From Brevibacillus brevis (GTDB lineage Bacteria; Bacillota; Bacilli; Brevibacillales; Brevibacillaceae), in the NCBI RefSeq assembly GCF_900637055.1, contig NZ_LR134338.1, positions 5,105,001-5,169,000 on the forward strand: a DNA stretch of 64,000 bases, in the 5' to 3' direction. The position numbers and the translations under genes were made by a program. This document shows positions 59,311 through 64,000 of this stretch, piece by piece (within the stretch, counting starts at the first letter, position 1; every line of letters begins with the position of its first letter). Below the pieces are notes generated by a model. The model had not been told where the DNA came from. It ran no database searches and saw nothing but the letters and a program-made list of their open reading frames with translations.

Positions 59311-60099
59311 ATGGCTCCAATTGTGATTCTGGACGCTGGACACGGTGGCAGCGATCCAGGGGGAGGAAACAACACGCAATTCACCGAGAAAGATATGAAT
59401 TTGCAAATATCGCTCTACCAATATAATCGCTTTTTGGCACTAAATATTCCTGTCGCTATCACACGGACAACCGATGTGACTCTGACAAGTGAGGCTCGGA
59501 CTACTCTGGTTCGAAACAGCGGTGCTCGCTATTGTATATCGAACCATATTAACTCAGGCGGCGGCCGAGGCTCCGAGGTCATTTACTCGATTTATGGCTC
59601 CCCAACCTTTCCCCAATTGATCCAGGATGCCCTGGCAGCGGAAGGGATGCCGAATCGACGCATTTTTACTCGGACACTGCCAGATAATCCACGACTCGAT
59701 TACTACTTTATGCACCGGGAAACTGGCAGCGTGGAGACGGTTATCGTCGAGTATGGCTTTGCCGACAATGCTTTGGACGCAAATAAACTACAGCAGGATT
59801 GGCGAGATCTCGCAGAAGGCGTAGTCCGGGCATTTTGCACGTATGCTAAACTTCCCTACCAGCCCCCCACGACTCCTACTTCGACTCCAAAACCTACTGC
59901 AGCACCGACCCTTGCTCCTACCACTTCTCCTGGAAACGGCGGAGGGAATGTGCCTGATTGGAAGCAAGAAGCCGTCAATTGGCTGTATGATCAAGGCTTT
60001 TTAACAGACGAACAATGGCGTCAGCAGCCTGACCAACCTCTGCCGCTCTGGGCACATGCTGTCATCCTGAAGCGTTTATTCGAAAAGCTCAAAATGTAA
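59311..60099 (+). CDS. N-acetylmuramoyl-L-alanine amidase (Amidase_3)
   Basis: 262 aa. ILDAGHGGSDPG, FTEKDMNLQ, CISNHINSGGG and VIVEYGFADN carry the zinc ligands (His, Glu, His) and catalytic Glu of amidase_3 enzymes that cut the sugar-peptide bond of peptidoglycan. There is no signal peptide. A Pro/Thr linker (about 190-210) leads to a C-terminal domain (about 215-262) that may bind cell wall. The lack of a signal resembles phage lysins and spore mother-cell enzymes. AGAGGTGA precedes the start. Confidence 0.85.
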   Translation: MAPIVILDAGHGGSDPGGGNNTQFTEKDMNLQISLYQYNRFLALNIPVAITRTTDVTLTSEARTTLVRNSGARYCISNHINSGGGRGSEVIYSIYGSPTFPQLIQDALAAEGMPNRRIFTRTLPDNPRLDYYFMHRETGSVETVIVEYGFADNALDANKLQQDWRDLAEGVVRAFCTYAKLPYQPPTTPTSTPKPTAAPTLAPTTSPGNGGGNVPDWKQEAVNWLYDQGFLTDEQWRQQPDQPLPLWAHAVILKRLFEKLKM

Positions 60100-60108
60100 C
60101 GTCTCAGT

Positions 60109-60933
60109 CTAATCGTTTGCCTTAAAACGGGTCAGCGGCGTATCCGTTAAACCCGAGTAGTTTCTTTTTGCTGGCACACTCACTAATTCGTCCTCTGGGT
60201 AGCGGTAGGCGGTTAGCATTCCGCCGAACACACATCCTTGGTCGATGTTGATGGTGCCATTTTTTCTTTTTGGTTCTGGATGCGGATCATGTCCCCAAAC
60301 GATTATGGGCGAAGTCACTTTTCGTTCTTTTGCCCATTCTCTGCGGATCGGGCGCCCATCCGGTCCCGTCCCCGCCACATCGCCATATCGGCAAAACGTG
60401 TAGACCGCAGGCGAATCCATCCCTATGTAATCATCGCGAATCCCCGCATGAACGGCGACCGCTACTATTTTTTCATTCCGTTTGATGATCATGTGCGAAG
60501 GAGAAGAAAATAGCAATCTACGGCTCTGCTCACGCAGCAAGGAGGCCTTCTTCGGTCCGTATTCTTGCTGATACAGCCGAATCTCCTCTTCTACCTTTTC
60601 ATCTCCGTGAGCCAATGTCACTGGTCTGCCATCCAACCAGCGGGCTACTTTCCACCCGTGGTTACTATCCACCATCTCAGCCAGGCCAGCCGTGACATGA
60701 TGGTGAAAAAATTGCAGCATTTTGATTGAGTAAGGTCCACGACTCGTGATATCACCGAGGGAAAGGAGCTTTCGGCCGTGGGGATGGCGATATGTACCGT
60801 CTGGGGTTTGTTCATATCCCAAGCGTTTGAGCAATTCTATAAATTCGTCGTAACAGCCGTGAACATCGCCAACAATATCCACACCATTGTCAGCCGAAAG
60901 CACCTTGGAGCGTGTTTGAGGTTTGTGCCTCAT
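60109..60933 (-). CDS. PrpE-like bis(5'-nucleosyl)-tetraphosphatase
   Basis: 274 aa metallophosphatase. GDVHGCYDEFIELLKRLGYE, LGDITSRGPYS, VDSNHGWK, AVHAGIRDD and VWGHDPHPEP are the five calcineurin-type motifs in the PrpE order. It degrades Ap4A-type dinucleotides; B. subtilis PrpE affects spore germination. The ATG at 60933 is set by AAGGAGGG 8 nt upstream. Confidence 0.82.
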   Translation of the reverse strand: MRHKPQTRSKVLSADNGVDIVGDVHGCYDEFIELLKRLGYEQTPDGTYRHPHGRKLLSLGDITSRGPYSIKMLQFFHHHVTAGLAEMVDSNHGWKVARWLDGRPVTLAHGDEKVEEEIRLYQQEYGPKKASLLREQSRRLLFSSPSHMIIKRNEKIVAVAVHAGIRDDYIGMDSPAVYTFCRYGDVAGTGPDGRPIRREWAKERKVTSPIIVWGHDPHPEPKRKNGTINIDQGCVFGGMLTAYRYPEDELVSVPAKRNYSGLTDTPLTRFKAND

Positions 60934-61037
60934 AGCCCGTCCCTCCTTTCCGTTATCTCTCATTCGTTACTTACTATCTTTACCACATCTGCGAAAAAAA
61001 CTCACGGTTTGTGTACAAGAAAACTGTTTAAACAAGT

Positions 61038-61085
61038 AAACGCGCGAAAGAGCCCCTGATTACTGAGGAGCTTTTTGGCGCGTTT
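61038..61085 (-). terminator. Terminator between prpE-like gene and liaFSR
   Basis: AAACGCGC and GCGCGTTT with inner AAGAGCCCC / GAGGAGCTTTTT pairing. Confidence 0.6.
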
Positions 61086-61107
61086 ACCTATACATGATGC
61101 TATGAGA

Positions 61108-61737
61108 TTAGCCTAAGCTATGCGTATGCACGTAAATGGCCGCTTGCGTGCGATCCTCCACGTTCAGCTTGGCAAGAATGTTACTGACATGTGTCTTGAC
61201 TGTTTTGATCCCGATAATCAGCTCATCAGCAATCTCCTGGTTGGACTTGCCCTGGCCGATCAGCTTCAAAACCTCCAACTCGCGCGGCGTCAGTTGCTCA
61301 TGGGGATGGGACTCTTGACCGTGACGGAAACGGGCCATGATTTTTCCTGCTACCCTCGATTCCAGAACTGGTTCTCCCGCCGCAGCAGAGCGTATTGCCT
61401 TTGCAATCTCGGCTGCACGCGAAGTTTTCAGCAAATAGCTGAATGCCCCCGCTTCAATGACCGGATATACCTTTTCGTCATCAATAAAGCTGGTCAAGAC
61501 AATAACCTTACTGGATGGACAGCTTTCACGAATACGCCTAGTCGCTTCCACACCGCCGATGCCCTCCATAACTAAATCCATCAGAACGACATCTGGGCGC
61601 AGCTCTTGCGTCATTCGCACCCCTTCTTCTCCACTGCCTGCCTCTGCTACGACTTCAATATCGTCCTCTGTAGACAAATAAGCAGCCAGACCCATCCGAA
61701 CCATTTCGTGATCATCTACCAGTAGTACCCGAATCAC
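61108..61737 (-). CDS. liaR: LiaR-like response regulator
   Basis: 209 aa NarL/LuxR-type regulator. The receiver domain has DD at 8-9, phospho-acceptor Asp in VVLMDLVMEG, T/S in VLTSFID and Lys in LLKTSRAAE. The DNA-binding domain has LTPRELEVLKLIGQGKSNQEIADEL. It is the last gene of liaF-liaS-liaR, 8 bp behind liaS. LiaFSR responds to cell-envelope stress such as lipid II antibiotics. Starts with GTG. Confidence 0.92.
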   Translation of the reverse strand: MIRVLLVDDHEMVRMGLAAYLSTEDDIEVVAEAGSGEEGVRMTQELRPDVVLMDLVMEGIGGVEATRRIRESCPSSKVIVLTSFIDDEKVYPVIEAGAFSYLLKTSRAAEIAKAIRSAAAGEPVLESRVAGKIMARFRHGQESHPHEQLTPRELEVLKLIGQGKSNQEIADELIIGIKTVKTHVSNILAKLNVEDRTQAAIYVHTHSLG

Positions 61738-61744
61738 TGAGCCT

Positions 61745-62893
61745 TCACCCTTCCCGTTCCGTCTGTGACATTAGAGGAATACGCACCTCAATTTGCGTCC
61801 CCTTCCCAATCGCCGAATAAATCTCCATGGAGCCTCCGACCTCTGCTACGCGCTCTTGCATGCTGCGCAAACCGTAGGACGTCATTTTCTCCCCATCCGG
61901 ATCAAAACCAACACCGTCATCCGTTACTCGCAGGCGAACCTGCTCTTGCAGCGTAAACAGCTTCACTGTGATCTGCGTGGCTCTGGCATGCCGCAATGTA
62001 TTGGACAAGGACTCCTGCAAAATGCGGAACAAATGATCCTCGATTCCACTCGGCAAGCCTTCGACGTCTTCGATCTCCCAAGTCAGCTGCATGGTATTTT
62101 TACGCGTCAGCTCATCTAAAAGTTCCAGAATGGCTTCCTTCAATGACTTGTTTTGTAACGTTGCCGGGCGAAGATGCAAGAGCAATGCCCTCATCTCCGC
62201 TTGTGCAGCAGCTGCCATCTCTTCGACCAATTCAATCTGTTGGGCTGCACGTTGAGGATTTTTTTCTACAAGCCGCTTCATGGCCGCTGTCGTCATGGCG
62301 ATAGCGAACAGCTGCTGGCTGACTGCGTCATGCAGTTCTCTCGCCAATCTCTGCCGCTCCTCTGTTACCGCTGCATGCTTCAATTGTTCTGCGAGAGCCG
62401 CATTGTGGTTCGACAGCCGCTGCAAGGATGCCACTTGCTCTTCCCATTGCGAAGCCAAGCGATTGATCTGCCATCCTAATTCGCCAACTTCATCGACGCC
62501 CAATTCGGGAACCCGATACGACAGCATTCCCCGCCCAAGCTTCATGGCAGCTTCCCACAGTACACTGAGTCTCTTTTTCAACAAATTGCCGATGATATAG
62601 GAAATGATCAATGCCACTAATACACCTGCAGGTAAAGAAACAACAAAAGCAGCAAGCTGAATCAAGCCCTCTGGATCGGCAGGCAGATTGATGCCTATAT
62701 ATTCTTCAAGCCACCACACGAGGTTGCGGTCGCTGATCAGTTCGTTGTACCACCGATGAATCCCGGGGTGATCTTTCCATAAAAAGTATAGCCAAAAGAA
62801 ACAAATAAACGCGGCAGTAACTGCACTGACGGCCAGTAACATGCCATAGCGCACGTATTGCCACTGAATACTTGCCAATCGCTGTCGACGCAT
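61745..62893 (-). CDS. liaS: LiaS-like sensor histidine kinase
   Basis: 382 aa. Two membrane segments (about 18-38 and 80-105) with a short outer loop, HAMP about 105-160, HisKA_3 with RQRLARELHDAVSQQLFAI (phospho-His), and the ATP lid DDGVGFD with YGLRSMQERV. This intramembrane-type kinase is held inactive by LiaF and phosphorylates LiaR. Its ATG follows AGGAGG. Confidence 0.92.
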   Translation of the reverse strand: MRRQRLASIQWQYVRYGMLLAVSAVTAAFICFFWLYFLWKDHPGIHRWYNELISDRNLVWWLEEYIGINLPADPEGLIQLAAFVVSLPAGVLVALIISYIIGNLLKKRLSVLWEAAMKLGRGMLSYRVPELGVDEVGELGWQINRLASQWEEQVASLQRLSNHNAALAEQLKHAAVTEERQRLARELHDAVSQQLFAIAMTTAAMKRLVEKNPQRAAQQIELVEEMAAAAQAEMRALLLHLRPATLQNKSLKEAILELLDELTRKNTMQLTWEIEDVEGLPSGIEDHLFRILQESLSNTLRHARATQITVKLFTLQEQVRLRVTDDGVGFDPDGEKMTSYGLRSMQERVAEVGGSMEIYSAIGKGTQIEVRIPLMSQTEREG

Positions 62894-62906
62894 TCGCCAG
62901 TACCTC

Positions 62907-63797
62907 CTAGATGTACTTGACTTTTATATCGCCGACAAGCAGCGAGATATGCAAGTTTACTTTTTGCAATGCTTCATCATACTGATCAGAACGGATCTTA
63001 ACACTGCGATTGATACCTCCCTGACGGTGGCTTAGCACCTCCAGGTCTCCAATACTCAACCCTGCCGTTACCGATACAGGAAGATCGACAGGCACATAAA
63101 TCGTCACATCGCCTACCCAGCCCTCTACGACAAGAAGCGCCTCATCCCGCATCAACACTGCCCGGGAAAGATCAATCACAACGTCCCCGATTCCATGCCA
63201 GACATGCAAGTGATTCAGTTCAAAACGCCCCGAGGTCAGGTGATAATCTCCAATCAGAGAACTGCGGGAATCTTTTGGCAACGTGTCATCAGGTGATGAA
63301 GTCATTCTTTCGTGATGAGGAATTTTGCCACCAACATGCTTCCAGTTGTGCCAGCTGTCTAGCCAAGGGCGTTCCTCTGTTGAAACCTTCACGTCACTCG
63401 GAACACTCGCCTCACTTGTCACAATCGTCTCCGCAGCAGATGGGGTCCCCCTATCGCCCAATGGTTGATTGACACGTTGATCTCGTTTGCTGTTCTTGCC
63501 CCGAATCAACTGAAACCCGAAATAAATAAACACGATTGGCACAGCAAACTGGAATAAATCATCAATCCCGACACCAAACCACATGTCCATCATGATGATG
63601 GTCCCCAGGGAGAATAGAATCCCTCCGCCAATCCGATTTTTCTGCCCCCACAAACGAAGGCCGAAATAAATAAGCACCATCGGCCACAGATCAAACAGAC
63701 CGAACGAAATGATACCCAAACTATCTAACAAAAGGCCGATTCCTGTAAAAATAATCAGGATACCAGCCACCATTTTGTGCAAACGGGACAGTTTCAC
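62907..63797 (-). CDS. liaF: LiaF-like regulator of LiaSR
   Basis: 296 aa. Three or four membrane segments form the first 110 residues, then a variable linker, and a soluble beta-helix-like domain (about 185-296) ending in KVNLHISLLVGDIKVKY, the DUF2154/LiaF C-terminus. It inhibits LiaS in Bacillus. The GTG at 63797 is chosen because GAGAGGAG lies 6-7 nt upstream. It is first of the three genes and 14 bp after an upstream methyltransferase gene. Confidence 0.88.
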   Translation of the reverse strand: MKLSRLHKMVAGILIIFTGIGLLLDSLGIISFGLFDLWPMVLIYFGLRLWGQKNRIGGGILFSLGTIIMMDMWFGVGIDDLFQFAVPIVFIYFGFQLIRGKNSKRDQRVNQPLGDRGTPSAAETIVTSEASVPSDVKVSTEERPWLDSWHNWKHVGGKIPHHERMTSSPDDTLPKDSRSSLIGDYHLTSGRFELNHLHVWHGIGDVVIDLSRAVLMRDEALLVVEGWVGDVTIYVPVDLPVSVTAGLSIGDLEVLSHRQGGINRSVKIRSDQYDEALQKVNLHISLLVGDIKVKYI

Positions 63798-63811
63798 AAA
63801 AGTCTCCTCTC

Positions 63812-64000
63812 TCACGCCCCATGCTGATCGTTTTCACTTTGACCATTACGACATGTATAGATGAATGCAGGCGGAATGTTCAACAGGGTAAAGTCGATCT
63901 TGACCCAGGGAAAACGACCCTGCAACTCAGCTTGGAGTTGTAGCGAATATTGGAATGTAATAAATAGGCCACCTGGCTTCAGTACAGATTGAACTTCGTC
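63812..64000 (-). CDS. Methyltransferase, C-terminal part (cut by window end)
   Basis: 62 codons in frame to TGA at 63812-63814. EVQSVLKPGGLFITFQYSL is the typical post-motif III strand of class I methyltransferases, and LLNIPPAFIYTCR closely follows the end of phospholipid N-methyltransferase-like proteins. It lies 14 bp ahead of liaF, so it may belong to the same transcript. The rest is outside the window. Confidence 0.6.
   Translation of the reverse strand, partial: DEVQSVLKPGGLFITFQYSLQLQAELQGRFPWVKIDFTLLNIPPAFIYTCRNGQSENDQHGA

Overview
The window looks like a Bacillales chromosome of the Brevibacillus type. Shine-Dalgarno sites are strong (AGGAGG), and T-box and FMN riboswitch leaders, a PerR autoregulation site, LiaFSR, YneF, YrzI-like and YfhP-like genes are all typical Firmicutes features. 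The conserved backbone ygzB, perR, bcp, gsaB, ygaD-like ABC exporter, ntdP, fabL, mutY, yfhP keeps, as I recall it, the gene order of the Bacillus subtilis ygzB-to-yfhP region, with many insertions. No rRNA, tRNA, CRISPR array or recognisable insertion sequence was seen.

Layout. 1-20400 is housekeeping: ygzB, a GH18 glycosidase, perR, nth, an SDR protein, a minus-strand run bcp / M42 peptidase / methyltransferase / cobalamin adenosyltransferase, T-box-controlled proS, FMN-riboswitch-controlled ribU, a three-gene ABC-2 exporter, gsaB, a YugP-like protease and two NAD(P)-dependent dehydrogenase-family genes. 20400-35400 is an accessory island. 35500-64000 returns to chromosomal genes: two MFS carriers, ygaD-like, ntdP, fabL, a large chemoreceptor, a cluster of tiny YrzI-like ORFs, mutY, yfhP, an ECF41-type sigma factor with its carboxymuconolactone-decarboxylase neighbour, sodA, leuA behind a tandem T-box, an MFS/LysR divergent pair, an amidase, a PrpE-like hydrolase and liaFSR.

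The island is the most interesting part. Read on the minus strand it encodes a VgrG-like spike protein (490 aa), an unrecognised 205-aa protein, an Imm11-like protein, an EagR/DcrB-like candidate chaperone, a DUF4280 PAAR-like tip protein, and a second VgrG-like protein (988 aa) carrying a C-terminal toxin, followed by its presumed immunity gene. Downstream lie three orphan cassettes: a VgrG fragment plus a duplicated Imm3-like immunity protein, a second copy of the immunity family, and a toxin module with a JAB/JAMM-like C-terminus fused to the same linker plus its own immunity gene. The linker of the orphan JAB toxin is a nearly identical 770-779 bp copy of the linker in the active VgrG-toxin. 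Each orphan immunity gene has the last codons of a lost toxin directly in front of it, and each cassette ends in a conserved 3' box plus terminator. I infer a cassette-switching polymorphic toxin locus built on a contractile-tail spike in a Gram-positive. No sheath, tube or baseplate genes are in the window.

Other notable items are two related nested inverted-repeat elements (53496-53965), a tandem leucine T-box, a candidate small RNA next to the FMN riboswitch, and a promoter matching the remembered ECF41 motif in front of the decarboxylase gene. All family names come from reading the sequences; no database search was possible.
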